Assembly (NCBI RefSeq): GCF_026914265.1 | Contig: NC_069135.1 | Coordinates: 28,400,738-28,464,737 of the forward strand | Direction of reading: 5' to 3' | Source: Mya arenaria | Taxonomy: Eukaryota; Mollusca; Bivalvia; Myida; Myidae | DNA: 64,000 bases | Shown here: positions 12,021 to 24,641 of the stretch, one piece after another | How the letters are laid out: each line of letters begins with the position of its first letter | How positions within the stretch are numbered: the first letter of the stretch is position 1 | Position numbers and translations under genes: made by a program | The notes under the pieces: model-generated | What the model saw: only the letters and a program-made list of their open reading frames with translations | What the model was told of the DNA's origin: nothing | Databases searched by the model: none

Positions 12021-13096
12021 TGTCGCATCAAACCATTAATTGAGTAAGTACATACTAACAACCTTTAACATGTAAGCGCTTGAAGCAGCTTTCCGCCTGT
12101 TACGATATGTGAGAAGATGATATTATGCCTAATAGAATGGACGAGTATGAACAATTTCGGTTTGTCTCAATAATTTCAGCCAAGAGTCTTGAGCATATGC
12201 TCATTTTAAACCACATATATAAATTTGTTTATTTTGTGCACAAATGAAAAAGGCTGAAGGCAAAATTAAGATAATTAAGACCCATACATACAAGGAACAA
12301 ATAGCATGTGAGAGATTCGATCCAGACGAACTGGGCGCGAGGATCCTGCCATTGTAGACAGACATGTATTAAGTGTAGAGAAGATTTGACTAAAATGGCT
12401 AAATGCTTTATCCGTGGCAGTGAATTGTTTATGAATCCAAAGTACCATATAAGCTGTCATATGTGATTGCGTATTACTCCTTACTTTTGTAATTATTTGG
12501 ATGTTCCGCGTATGAAATGAGTATCTCAAGTGACTGATACGTAATGGTTTTGATTAAATTGAGTTTCAGCATAAAACTATAAAAGTATTTGCGAAGGAAT
12601 TGTTAGCACGCCTATAATATCGTTTATGTATGCAATCAATAACATACTCACAAAACGCAGCAGGACGCTTTCGTCGCTTTTAGTTTTAAACTAAGGTCTG
12701 GTTAGTATTCCTACGAGTTTCAAATATATCAAATAAATTGGCAAAATAAATTATCTTATTTACTTCATCCAACATTAAACAGCAATGCCAATTTGTACTT
12801 GGGTAAAAACAAACACAGAGCGAAATTCAAACAAATCCAATTGTCAACACTCATCTTTATTTGCATTAATTAAGATGTATTTTTTTTCTTGCAGAGCGCA
12901 TGTTTACTATACAACATTCTACATTCAATATTTCATTAAACATAAATATGTTAAACAATTAAAATATATCTGAAACCATAAAGCGCGATTAAATGAAGTT
13001 TTTTAGCACAATATTTCTTAAATCACGAAAATTCACTTTAAAGTTCTTGTACATTACTTAAGATGTAAATCTTCTTTAAGATATTTTTAAGTTTTG
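12021..13096. other. No gene recognised; 3' flank of the minus-strand membrane protein gene
   Basis: Short open frames (12275-12529 minus, 12785-12973 plus) without motifs. The part near 12700-13096 may include the 3' untranslated region of the gene ending at 13097, but I see no decisive polyadenylation site. Confidence 0.4.
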
Positions 13097-14412
13097 TTAA
13101 ATCGAACATAGAGCACTCGAATCGTTCTTGGTAATATATACACCGTTGTCATCATCAAATCCAACATGAACAGTTTTGTATACACCCTTGTGCTGGTAGC
13201 CAATCATTTGGACATCCTTCAATGTAGTACTTCCAATAATCTTGTAGAACACTACCAACACAACCTTGCGTTCATCTGAAAATAAATTATCTGAAAGAAA
13301 CATAATTATTTTAATACTGATTTACTAGTCTAAAATCAATTTATAACACTTACGGCGTTTAATGTTAACGTTAGAAATTGCTTTTACATTTGGCTGCGTT
13401 CTCAGCTGGCAAGCATTATAAATGCACAGTTAAAATACTATTTCTACCGCCAAGAACAGATAACATACAAAAAAGCGCACAATTTTCAATGAAATAATTC
13501 TAAGGGTAAATGCCCGAAGGTAGAAAAAACAATTCAGTATCTTCATGTCGCTTGAATAGTCTGCCATTAGCCTATCGTACTTTTTTGAGAATGTACACAC
13601 CAATCACGGCTCGTTTTTGCATATAATGTCCTCCATATTTGAATTTATATCAACGTGTAATTAAATAAGAGTGTAGGACATTACCTTTATTTTTTTCCAT
13701 TGCAATATTGCAGGTATCCTCCACTCTTGTGCTGCACATGCATAACACCATCACTGGCTTATTAGGGTCGATCTCAGTATTCGAACGTTCTACGAAATCT
13801 ATGCACTGAAGCTTGAGCGTGAAATTTGTTAGAAGTTCCCTGTGTATGGTGTTAAATGATCCAGGAAAAACTAACTTGACTTTCTGAAAAATAAGTTTGA
13901 ATATTTGTAAATATTTTCTAAAATAGTTTTGCTGTCGAAAAGCTGTCAAATACGGAAGGGATTTATACAAACGTAACTCACCTTCTTCGTCGAAAATATC
14001 TGTTGGTAATTCTTCTGTAAGTAGATACGTTTTCCGCACTGGTTAATATGTAAAATAATAGAAATAATACGCTATTTAGGATAAAAATGGTAAATTTTAA
14101 ACATGATGAAAAAATGAATACTTAACAAACTATACATCGACTTGGTACATTAAATAAATATGAAGTAATTTCAGTACAATATGCGCGTTATCCTCATTTT
14201 TTATATACCTTTTTGCATCTCCAACACAGCCAGATTAATATTAGAGTCAAACCTATCGTCCCACTCAAGCAGCCAAACGTAATAGCCATGGCAGTGTTAT
14301 TATGATCATCATCAGTCATCTTCAAAAGCGTCCATTTACTGGTGAGAAACCTCGACACACGTTTCAGGTCTGTAAATAACCCTGATATCAATTGCCAACA
14401 AACATGAATCAT
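13097..14412 (-). CDS. Predicted single-pass membrane protein with molluscan-type C-terminal beta-alpha-beta domain
   Basis: Exons (minus): 14412-14209, 14038-13982, 13883-13685, 13275-13097; all junctions are GT-AG and in frame, giving 212 aa. Exon 1 encodes a polar stretch, then a membrane segment at about residues 41-63 (MAITFGCLSGTIGLTLILIW) followed by Cys and Lys residues (CWRCKK), then a basic tail. Exons 3-4 encode the domain: strand KPVMVLCMCS, helix TRVEDTCNIAMEK, strand KVVLVVFYK, and a C-terminal HKGVYKTVHVGF segment. The paralogous domain at 29586-30117 has the same intron phase. Exon 1 may instead begin at an acceptor (14369), with a signal-peptide or ectodomain exon upstream that I could not find. 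The function is unknown; a membrane receptor or adaptor is a guess from architecture. Confidence 0.65.
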
Positions 14413-15110
14413 CCGAATTTATCAGTATTCTAAAATATAGATGTATCAAAATTTCTCTTATTTAGGTCTTTATATTGGAAAAAATCAATTGTTTAAAACA
14501 TTGTGCCATCATCCAAATATATTTTCTTATTTATGTTCTTGGAAAACCACTCCAACCGAAACACTTCAATGTTTTTCCTTATCCGCACAAAACTACTCAA
14601 TTGCCTTAGATCAATTTCAAAACAAGTATAACTAACAAATTCACGTTCTATACGATTTTGTCTGCCCAAGATTTTTCCAATACTTGCCTTCATTGTTATT
14701 AATTCTAAAAGTAGTACTGTCATCTTAAGACAAAATAAAACAACTGTTACCGATGTTAAAATCAATTTATTTTTTGAATAGTGTTGTAATATGTTTAATA
14801 GCATTTATATTTTGTTCATTTATTTGTTGTTAGATTTGTTACTGCTTTTCAACTTGACCTGTAAAACATTTTGAACATTTTGTTACACACACTCGCTATT
14901 GTTTTATCGTTTAAGAAATCTGATTTAAAGTATATCCTCAGTCAAACAAGAAAGATCGTGTACTGAATAAAGTAAGTATGTCGAATCTTAATAACATTGT
15001 ATACACATAATTATATGGGTTCTTAAATGCAGAACTATATGGATTTTTGCAAATATCTTGCTCAGTGCAAATACTGTTTGACTCCCTTTAAAAAAGCTCA
15101 GTAGCCATAA
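14413..15110. other. No firm gene; possible 5' region of the 13-14 kb gene
   Basis: The minus frame 14493-14804 is open for 103 codons with a hydrophobic N-terminal third, but its composition looks non-coding and I found no splice link to the exon at 14209-14412. It would be the place to look for a missing upstream exon. Confidence 0.3.
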
Positions 15111-15114
15111 GGTT

Positions 15115-15250
15115 AAATATAAACTTCGTTTAATAGCACGGGGTAAACGCCAAAGACATAGAACACAAAAACAACGAATCACAAACATGAAAAATGGAAC
15201 AACAGCACAAAACTCCACAAACAACACTTATATATACTTTATACTTTATA
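15115..15250. repeat. Dispersed repeat, family 'aaacccggtttaatggcactgg', copy 2
   Basis: The stretch 'cgtttaatagcacggggtaaacgccaaagacatagaacac ... aacagcacaaaactcc' matches 2951-3130 in the same orientation and the complement of 21160-21325. The minus-strand frame 14988-15227 crosses it. Confidence 0.75.
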
Positions 15251-15860
15251 AAAACTACATGCCTACATGGGAATAAAGAAATCAATAATAAATTTCTGAA
15301 AGTTTTCATTTACACCATCGTCATATAGTATTTTCTGCTGCTGATCACTATCCAATTCTGTAACATTGGGTTGTATAATATATCTTCTTATAATACTTCT
15401 TTTTTTTCTTGCAACTTTGTCAATTCATTTATTAAGCGTTGATATATTGACTGCCCCAAATTCTTTGCATACACATGAATAGTATATTAATGAATAAATG
15501 GTTTTAATAGCATATCAAGGAGCGTTTCACTTTTCCCCGTAATGAATCTCAACATCAATTAAATTTGTAGATAAGAAATTGGAATAATTATATTATTTGC
15601 TCACATGCTGATCATGACCATATTGAATAGAGTTTGTATTAAAACGTTTGTCCGATAATCAACTAATTCAGAAGTCCATTTTCGTTAACGTCTTTCGCAT
15701 GACTCACACATGTTAAAGAGCAAGTCAGTCTTAATTTGAGTTTTTAAGGGCCGGCAGCGATGCAAAAGTGGGTGAGAAAGGTAAAAATCTAAACGTTTAA
15801 AAAAAAACATGTTTTATTTAGCTTTGAGGAACGATCGTTTTTGGGAGTGAAATATTTATT
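15251..15860. other. No gene recognised
   Basis: AT-rich sequence without repeats or motifs that I can identify. Confidence 0.4.
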
Positions 15861-15874
15861 CTTGGCGACATGTT

Positions 15875-16099
15875 TTGGGTTATTTAGGAGTAAAACAAAT
15901 TTTACAAGAAAAACTAATATTTCAACAGATTTTGGATAAAATAATTCACATTATTACGGCAAGTACTTCGTTTTTATGTCAAAATGCCCCAGAGTACCTA
16001 ATAGACAATGCCTTGAGAGATCTTGATAGTTTCTTGTCAAATAATCAAGTTGCTCAGAAAAACAATGAAATTTCGTGGATGAAATTCATTTTCGGGTAA
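15875..16099 (+). other. Open frame of 74 codons with amphipathic, helix-like composition
   Basis: The frame includes KQILQEKLIFQQILDKIIHI and later APEYLIDNALRDLDSFLSNN, ending in TAA at 16097-16099. Leu/Ile spacing and the acidic/amide residues look more protein-like than neighbouring frames. An upstream 'tttgggttatttag' could serve as an acceptor. There is no homologue in the window and I do not recognise it. It could be a last exon or a relic. Confidence 0.2.
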
Positions 16100-16499
16100 C
16101 AAAAATGCATATATCTTTTTTTTAAATTTAATTGGGCAGTTCCGATATATTTGATTCAAAAGCAATTTCTTTTTGTATTAAGACACTTCCGGGAAAACGT
16201 AAATGCTTTAATTGAAAATCTGATAAAATATTATTTCGCAAAAATTGCTTAATTTCTGATTATTGCTTTGTATGTTGCATCGGATATATGATTCATGCTT
16301 GTTAAATATTGAACCTTAAAACTAAATGGAAGTTGATTTTTTTAAATATTGGTCCCTCATCCAATTTTGCATCACTGCCGACCCTTAATGTGTTCCAAGT
16401 GTTCATCTATATAACCATACATATAAGGAAATTGAATACTTGGCATACATTGCAAAAACATGGTTCGACGTGGTAAAATAAATAAATTCATAAACGGAA

Positions 16500-17090
16500 T
16501 TTATAAGTTACTATAGTTTGCAAGGCCCTTAGCTTGTTATGTCTATAGTTTGCACAGTCCTAAGATGTTGATGAGTAAATTTGGCTTGGTCAGAAGCGTA
16601 TTATGTCAAAAGAGTGACGTCTCTATAAAAGCTTGTTATGTCTATAGTGTGCACCATTATTAGTTACATAAATTTAAAGTTTGCGAGGATTAAAGCTTGT
16701 GATGTATATCATTGGTATGCTCTTAGCTTTATGTCAAATTTTGCACAGTTCACGTTCCTTAGCCGTATATGTCTTATGACTTTTTACACGATCCAAAGCA
16801 GATTATGTCAATAGTTTGCAGCATATTGAGCTGTTTATGTTTAATGTTTGCAATGTCCTAAGCCGGTTATATCAATATCAAATGTTCAGTCCTAAGCTGG
16901 ACAAGTATATAGTTTGCTAGGCTATGTTTTACATGTTATATTTATAGTAACCATGAGTGTTAGCTGGTTAAGTATATATCCGAGCTTAAGATGGTTAATA
17001 TTATTTGAATTGCATGAACTTACGGCTACAATGTAAATAGCTTGCACAGTACAGAGCTGTTTATGTCTATAGTTAGCACTTTCCGAAGTT
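16500..17090. repeat. Degenerate minisatellite 'gtttgcacagtcctaagctggttatgtctata'
   Basis: Roughly 35-60 bp units with the core 'tctatagtttgcac..tcctaag' repeat about a dozen times with heavy divergence. Single units reappear at 17755-17790 and 18830-18890. So the array was probably interrupted by the insertion at 17091-17760 and by other sequence. Confidence 0.7.
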
Positions 17091-17760
17091 TTTTATGCCC
17101 CCGAAGGTGGGCATATTAATATCGCACGGTCCGTTCGTCCGTCCGTCCGTCCGTCTGTCCGGCTCAATAGATCGTGTCCGGGCTGTAAGGTTAAGATCAC
17201 ACTTAGGTGTTTATTCACAATGGAATGCTGCATATAAGGACATGGAGTATAGGCTGTCGTGTCCGGGCTGTAACTTTCCCTTGTATGGACATATTTTGAA
17301 ATAACTTGCCACATGTGTTCGACATATCAAGACGACGTCTCACGTGCAAGAACCGTGTCTCTACCTCTAAGGTCAAGGTCTCACTTAGTGTTATTCACAA
17401 TGGAATGCTGCATATATAAGGACATAGAGTATAGGTTTCTGTGTCCAGGCTGTTACTTTCTCTTGTATGGACAAGTTTTAAAATGACTTGCAACATGTGT
17501 TCGACATACCAAGACAACGTGTCGCGTTTTCGTATCTCTAAGATCAAGGTCACACTTAGTGTTTATTCACCATTGAATGCTGCATATAAGGACATAGAGT
17601 GTAGGTTGTCCTGTCCGTGCTGTAACTTTCTCTGCAATGGACTGATTTTAATAAAACTTTTCCACATGTGTTTGACATACCAAGACGACGTGTCGCGTGC
17701 AAGACCCGTGTCCGTACCTCTAAGGTCAAGGTTACACTTAGGTGTTTTACAAGAGTAATG
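17091..17760. mobile_element. Dispersed element with three ~165-185 bp internal repeats
   Basis: It opens with ATGCCCCCGAAGGTGGGCAT and a (CGTC)n run at 17131-17160. The block 'cacttagtgtttattcacaatggaatgctgcatataagga' occurs near 17199, 17384 and 17545. The opening resembles the element at 58911-60386. The open frames here translate the repeat and are not genes. Confidence 0.7.
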
Positions 17761-17799
17761 AATATTGTTTGCGCAGTCCTTAGCTGAATGAACAGACGA

Positions 17800-18950
17800 T
17801 ATTTGTTGAATTTAGTGCAAGAGAATTTTATTTCACGAGTGACATAGACAAACATATCTCTCGAGTGACGAAGCTGAAATCAACATATGTTTTGTTTCTT
17901 GTATGCTTATTTTCAGAGTTTTATTAGAATTAGGGTTGGATGCCCCTCACCCAAAATTATAGCTGATGACGTAGCCGTCAATTTTCTATTTTCGGTGCGT
18001 GAAGTTCTCAGGTATTTTTTAATAGTTTATTATTCACTTTTTTAGTGAACATTTTATAAATATTAATCAATGAGCTTTTATTAATGCATATATGTTCCAA
18101 AAAATGACGAAAGAACTTCTAAATTAAACAGGGCATAAACATATGACAAAATTTCTGTGCCGCCATTCATTGATAGGATAGGTCGAACGTGTTACCAAAA
18201 CAATTTGCGGATAAACAGTGCATCAGACATTTTTCTTAGATGAAGAGTTTGTTTCATAATACATGCGTATTCAGTCATCCCCATTGTCAGCCCAGTCTGA
18301 TTCGCTTGAAGAAAGAGTGAAGACAACATTAGGTTGTTGACAAATTTTGAGGCGAGGGTGAGGTCAAAGCTCATCAGTTATGCTCTTTATTGTTGTGTTT
18401 GATTTTCGGAAAGTTCGATTTAAGTATTACAACGACAAACAGTTAAAAAAGAGTTAACATTCTATTTGGTTTTGAGCAGTTGTTTTTCTCAGTAATTTGT
18501 TTTGTATGAGAGCAAATGTTCGTAAATCAAGCTTCAAAGTTCAAGAAAAACGTTTAAAAACAGAAATACCATTTTTCTAATAAAAGGTATGTCGTTTATT
18601 TCGAAACATATCTTAAATTAAATTTCCGCAACCTTTTTTTGAATTTCAAATTATTTTTAGGCATTATGTTTTGGTTTAAAAAGTGACGTGTTTAGTTTTG
18701 TAAAGTTGATATTTTCACTACTGTAATTTCACTGATAAAACTTATATTTTATCGAAAGGTATAAACAAATATTTATATTGAATGAACATTTAATGCATGG
18801 TTATATATATATATATATATATATTTGGTTTGTACTGTCCTAAGCAGGTTAAATCTATATTTTGCACGGTCATAGTTTGATCAATGTATGGTTGTTGTTG
18901 TTTTTTCAACTGAATCAGAAAAAAAGAATAATTATAATTTGAAATATTAT
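17800..18950. other. No gene recognised
   Basis: AT-rich sequence. A minus-strand frame at 18192-18374 is unassigned. A pure (AT)n run lies at about 18804-18824. Confidence 0.4.
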
Positions 18951-18956
18951 ATGATT

Positions 18957-19260
18957 TTAGCCCTCCTGCTGAAAATGCTAATCAGCTAAATTTAGTATTA
19001 TTTTCTTTAATTCATTTGTTTTTCGTTACAAGGCATGGTAATTAAATCGTATCTTTAAATCTATATATCATACACGGCGTATAACACCCCCTACTGACAT
19101 GCCATAAGAATTTGGAACATAATGTGCTATTAGCCCTCCTGCTGACACTGTTAAATGGCTGAAATAGTAGTATTTATTTAATTCATTTGTTTTCCGTTAC
19201 AAGGCATGCTTATAAAATCGTATCTTAAAATCTTTATTACATGCACGCCGTATTATTTTC
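18957..19260. repeat. Tandem duplication, ~175-bp period
   Basis: The block 'ttagccctcctgctga ... aattcatttgttttycgttacaaggcatg ... aaatcgtatctt' occurs from 18957 and again from 19131, diverged by substitutions and small indels. Confidence 0.8.
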
Positions 19261-21155
19261 AAACACGATATGTAAGATACTAAGGAAACAATGTTATCGC
19301 TTGTTTATTTTGATACAATTTCTGGATAATGTTTTTGTCGACGAGAGCTATTTTATAATCCCTTTCATTAGTATTGTCGGCCTGTACTAAAACGGTATCA
19401 CTATCAGTCTTCTTCGTTACAAATGTTTCACCTGTCGATTTGATCAAACTAAGAACAATACAGGAAAAAACACAGTACTTCTTGGGCTGGCAGTTTTACT
19501 AGGTGGGGAGTAAATTCCATTCTTTTTGTCGTAAAATTTTGACACTTTGCTTAATTTCCTTTTGTATTATGCTATCTTTGTAAAACATTTATTAGATAAA
19601 GTGTAAATCTAAACTTGTTTTACAACGTAATGTGCAAAAGTCGTTTTAATTGTAAAATGTATTGGTCGCAATACAAAATATTCTACTTATTTTTACAATC
19701 TCATTTGAACTTTTTAAGGTTTTATCCCAAATTGTCTTTATTAATGTATCTCCTTTTAGTATATTCAGATAAAATCTTAGATGATGCTTTCTTACATAAT
19801 TTGTTTTCATATTTAGTTATTACTGGTATGATAAACTTAAATCACAATAACAGTTCATCAATATCCTCATGATAACCATACATATAAGAGAGTTGTTGGT
19901 CTACATAAAAAACTACATCAGAGTGTTCATTTAACTGTTCGATTTGAATGATATGATACATCCTTATAAATTTGTTTGATTTATGGACAAATGTCATAAA
20001 AACACAGAGCAGTTCAGTTTATAAAATAACATTAAAAAAATTAACACAAGTAACTATATATGGTCTCTGATTTTTAGTTATAGTTCAGTATTGTTTCTTG
20101 ATCTTAAAGGGTCTGAAATTTAGCCAAATTCAAATATGTGTCCATATTATTATTTATACAGAGGCTATAAATGATTAAATGCAGCTGAACAGAAAGTCTT
20201 ACTTAAACTGCATTATAACAAAAATAATTATTAAAAAATTAATGTCCGTATGTATTTGACAGAAGATGTGCACACAAGTTATGAAGTGACATATTGAACT
20301 TGGTTTTTATAACCAGGTAAAGCTTGGGGGAATGATAGATACAGTATGAAAGCTATATCACAGGATGTATGTTTTTGGAAAATACCGAGTAGGGAATATT
20401 TTCAGTTCGAAAAAATAATCATACTGATATTGAAGTAAGGTATCATTAATTTAAACTATTAATACTTGCTCTTTGATGGGAAAAAGCCTATTTGTGTTGA
20501 TTTATCTTGAGATTGTTTTTTTGCTGAAAGATGATAAAACGACTATCATGAGTAGTCATTTGAAGAATATAATGTTTTTCGTTATTTTCATCAAGAATAT
20601 ACAAACAAATGAAGGTAGAAAATGTCATCAAGTACTTAATATCCAAGCACACGATTTTAATATTTTGATTATGTTGAAATTTAATTAAAGGAACTAAGAA
20701 AACTAATAAGGACTTGTTTGTATTCGGATATGTTTTCATTCCTTCACTACACCCAAAGTATACGTGTATTGAAGGTAAAATGCATTTTGAAAAATGTATG
20801 AAAACAGAAAGTTTTCTCTATAATTTTGCCGGAAGTTAACTTCCTTGTTAACTGCAGTGACTGGAGAGCCACCTGGAGCACAACCAAACAGCTGCTTATT
20901 TAGTCCTCAGTCCTCCGAATAATGTCTGTAGATGGTAGAGAGCACCAAACCTTTGACTTTGAGATGTTTTCCTAATCATAGACCTTTGGCAAAATGATAT
21001 AATGTTACTGATAATCATGAGGGCTCCTGTTTCATACCAACGTTTATGATTTGTATATAAACTGGTTTAAACCCCCAGCAAATTTACATTTTACTGACCG
21101 TTCCAAGGCGGTACCTAACAATTCTTGATAAACATACCAATTATTTTTATACATT
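19261..21155. other. No gene recognised
   Basis: AT-rich. The frames at 19615-19872 and 20473-20739 have no motifs and the latter are open on both strands, typical of AT-rich chance frames. A perfect 14-bp palindrome GGAAGTTAACTTCC lies near 20831. Confidence 0.5.
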
Positions 21156-21159
21156 TATA

Positions 21160-21325
21160 GTATGTATGCACTGTGCTGTTTGTAGAGTTTTGTGCTGATC
21201 TCTGTTTCTTGATTGTGATTTTGTGTTCAATGTCTTCGGCGTTTGCCCAGTGCCACTAAACCGGGTTTATGTTTAAACTTTTTTGCTGCTGAGCTTGTTT
21301 CTGTAGCTTTTTGCATAAATATTGT
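21160..21325. repeat. Dispersed repeat, family 'aaacccggtttaatggcactgg', copy 3 (inverted)
   Basis: The stretch 'gtgctgtttgtagagttttgtgctg ... gtgttcaatgtcttcggcgtttgcccagtgccactaaaccgggttt ... tgtagctttttgcataaat' is the reverse complement of 2951-3130. Confidence 0.8.
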
Positions 21326-21329
21326 AAGT

Positions 21330-22580
21330 AATTTAATACAATTTATCAGGACAATGAATTTTTAATATGAACATCTGAGGTTCTTTGTTGTTTTATCTGT
21401 CAAAATAGTTATTGTAAATGAACAGTATGTAATAGAAAATGGAACAAGGCCTAGTCTTTTACCAATTATAGGAGTCAAATTGGACAAAAAAGTAAAATAA
21501 CTATACATGTAGTTAAATTATAATGATAGTCTTATTGTCGAATAAGTAGCGTTACTTTACATTCATTTATGTTCAGATGAGCGCTTTATATAATCATTGG
21601 TAAAAATATGACCAAACCCTATTTTGCACACTGCGCATTTTGCTCTGGGGAATTTATGCTCCATTCACTAGTGAATTTCAATGTAATCATATCGAACAAA
21701 AAGCAATTCAATACTAATGGGGGTGACATTGTTACGCATGTATACACCACTCTAATAAAGTGTAATGTCAACTGTAAATAAGTAGAATCCAAGTGTGTAT
21801 AGTTGTTGTCAAAATATGAGCCATCTTGAACTGAAACTGAATATTTATTAACTAAATATCGCTGCCTAACAAGTCAACAACTGAAGCACATAAAGAAATA
21901 TCATAAATGAATTATCCAAATAAAGTAATCTTGACTTGTTTAAAAATGTGAAACGTTATTTTTTTAATTCTTAGAAAAAAATGAATCTGAATAATTTGTA
22001 GTTCGACGCTACCTTTGGCGGGCTATGTACAAAACAAGTAAATAAATTGTTTCTGAAATATGTAATGATACGCTGCAGAGGTATTGACGTCTGACATTGT
22101 TCCATGGTACACCGCAATACCGAGAGGATTGATAATTCCAAATTGATTACGCTACTCAAAGTACTATGAAGCCTTGTTTCTACAAAACCTAATATATCTG
22201 TATGTAACAAATTATGTGCATACATGTATGTGATATCTTATCTTCAATGTACTTCTGTAACGATCTGCAGTTTTGAAAACAAAAGCAAATTTCTCAGTCA
22301 AACCATGGAACTAAATTAGGCACACATTAATTGATCTGCCTTATGTCTCTGAGCCTATGCATTTGTGTGGCTTCAGTTGGTGATATTGAGATATTCTCAT
22401 CGTTTAATTTTATAGTATATACGTTCTACTACTTAAGCCAAAATAATGTTTGTGTTTAACAAATTTTTGAAGACCCAAAATGTAGCACAGCACCTTTCTT
22501 TATTGTTGAACCTTGGGCTTTTTGTTTTCTCCACCACATAATTTTAATTGGAAACTGTCTTTGTGTAGTGTATGCAAGCC
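21330..22580. other. No gene recognised
   Basis: AT-rich spacer. The minus frame 21971-22225 is unassigned and shows no domain. Confidence 0.4.
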
Positions 22581-22586
22581 ATAATT

Positions 22587-23165
22587 TTCTCCCACCTCAG
22601 ATAAGTAGATCCAATAATTTAACCATGCTAGAAATTCTTATCTTCCCCACGGGCGAAGATAAAATGGCCGTATGGAACTCCTTTTTAATGGTCTCCACAT
22701 TGTTATAACCTGCCTTGTTGAAGATTGTGGTCTGTAGCATCATGAAAACCTTGTCTTGTGTTAATATTTAGAACGCTTATTAATCATATATCGCTGCAAA
22801 TGTCACCATAAAATAGTTTTCTTGCACGTTTCAAGAAAGAATGCTTCACTCTCCTTAGTACTATTTAAAGACCGATTTGACTATTTACGTAATCTGAATC
22901 ACTGCTCGCATATCCATGACAACCACGAATTATTGCATATACATACGCAATTATTTTCACTAAGAACAAAGGAGTTCCACTGAAAAATTTTTTTTTTACT
23001 TAATTCTGTTAACTGACGTGGGGAACAGCATCTACCATAACCGCTCGTGTAATATAGGTTCATTACGATCCTCGCGCAGGGTGTTTTGCGGAAACTCGAT
23101 AAACTTCGTTTCCGCAAAACACCCTACGCTCGGGTCGGAATGATCCTATCTTACACTCTCGGCCA
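22587..23165. mobile_element. Foldback/MITE element, copy 2
   Basis: The left part (22587-22860) matches 4330-4640 closely. The right part holds an almost perfect hairpin: 'cgcgcagggtgttttgcggaaact' at about 23075-23098 faces 'tccgcaaaacaccctacgctcggg' at 23109-23133. It ends with 'ctatcttacactctcg', as in copy 1 at 5350-5410. Confidence 0.65.
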
Positions 23166-23169
23166 TTGA

Positions 23170-24640
23170 AGATACTTATAATCATTAGCGTTGATAACGC
23201 TAATATTCAGTTAATTACAGCGTTGTTGTTACCGATATATTGTTCAGCGGTCAAAATATTTACTACTTTTGTAGCCAGGTGACCTTGTGGTTAAAGCGTC
23301 GTTTTTTTCTATTTATTTTGTTGACTTCACCGGCATGTCTTAGCATCCGACTCAAACAGCAATACTTTTTAATGCTATAACGGTATTTGTTCTGCAGTTT
23401 CGATATCACGTAGTGAAATAATGATATAATTAGTGTTCTCAGATCCATAACCTAAAAAACTGTTTTTGTGCCAAAAACATGAGCGAATACCTTTAATACG
23501 ACTGTAACATCAAAGACACTTTCACGAGGAATAAAATCAGCTGTTTAAACAGCGGGAAGCATTGAAGACGGCTTAACATTTATTTTATCATTAGATGTAA
23601 CGTCAGAACTCGAGATTCCTTACACATAATTTATGCATATTTTCTGTCATTTTTGCAGTTTTTAAAGTTGCTGATTTCCATGATAAAACAATATAATGTG
23701 TTTTTCCATGTGTTTTTTATATCAATGTACACACTGCGTCATTTTAGTGAACGCTTTCGACATTAAACGTAGATGGCGCGTAATACAAATATGCACTGAT
23801 TAACGCTCAGCGTATAAAAGTAACATATTTCATAAAGGGAGTGTATCCTTCAAACAAGAATATGAAGACTATTATGGGCGTCGTTATGATATATCCAATA
23901 AAAACAGCCACATTGACGTCGGGAAAACAAGGTTTAAAAAGCTGTGGTCAGTATTCTTGGCGTGTTTTTTTTTTTTTTTTCAATTTTCGTACATAATTTT
24001 AAAGATACGAAGAAGATTTTAGATTTACAATTCACGCATAGATAAACTGATTAAATTAACTATTCAAAACACGTATCGTTTAATTTTATTGTCAAGTAAG
24101 CAGTGGATCGAAACATAACTTCATAAGGCCTTGATATTTTTACTCCAAACACATATAAAGCAGAACTTTAAGTGCTCAAAAAAAATCTTCTTCATTATTA
24201 CAGTATTTTTTACCTAAGATTAACAGTAAAATATTTAATAAACTGAATGAAATAATAAAAAGATGCATTTGAACCATTTAAATACATTTAAGTTTAAAAT
24301 ATGTTAAATAATGAATCATTAAAATGAGCATACATGTAGGATATCAGTGACATGGCATATCTTCCACGACAATTTCACTAGTTTATTTAAAACGTTATTT
24401 GGTCATATTTGGGACGATTTGCCGATCAGTGCAAGTGTCCTGCAAAATATAAACAACAGTTAACACGCCTGTTATAGAACAAGTTGGAAATTGTGATCAA
24501 TATAAAATATATATGGAACTTTTCATATGTTATTGATGTAATAACATACTATAATTTCAATTCATGACAGACAAACTCATATTGAAACATAGTCTATGAT
24601 CGTTCTACATTTCTCTAATAAGAAAGCATGACAAGCAGTG
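23170..24640. other. No gene recognised; 3' flank of the IFI44-like gene
   Basis: AT-rich sequence with a T16 run near 23965. The last few hundred bases before 24640 may be 3' untranslated region of the minus-strand GTPase gene. No convincing coding frame is present. Confidence 0.4.
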
Positions 24641-24641
24641 T

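Noticed and set aside
14493..14804. 103-codon minus frame as the ectodomain exon of the 13-14 kb gene
   Set aside because: No donor/acceptor pair links it to the exon at 14209-14412 convincingly and its composition looks non-coding.
17095..17855. Several 70-105 codon frames on both strands
   Set aside because: They overlap on opposite strands and follow the internal repeats of a dispersed element.
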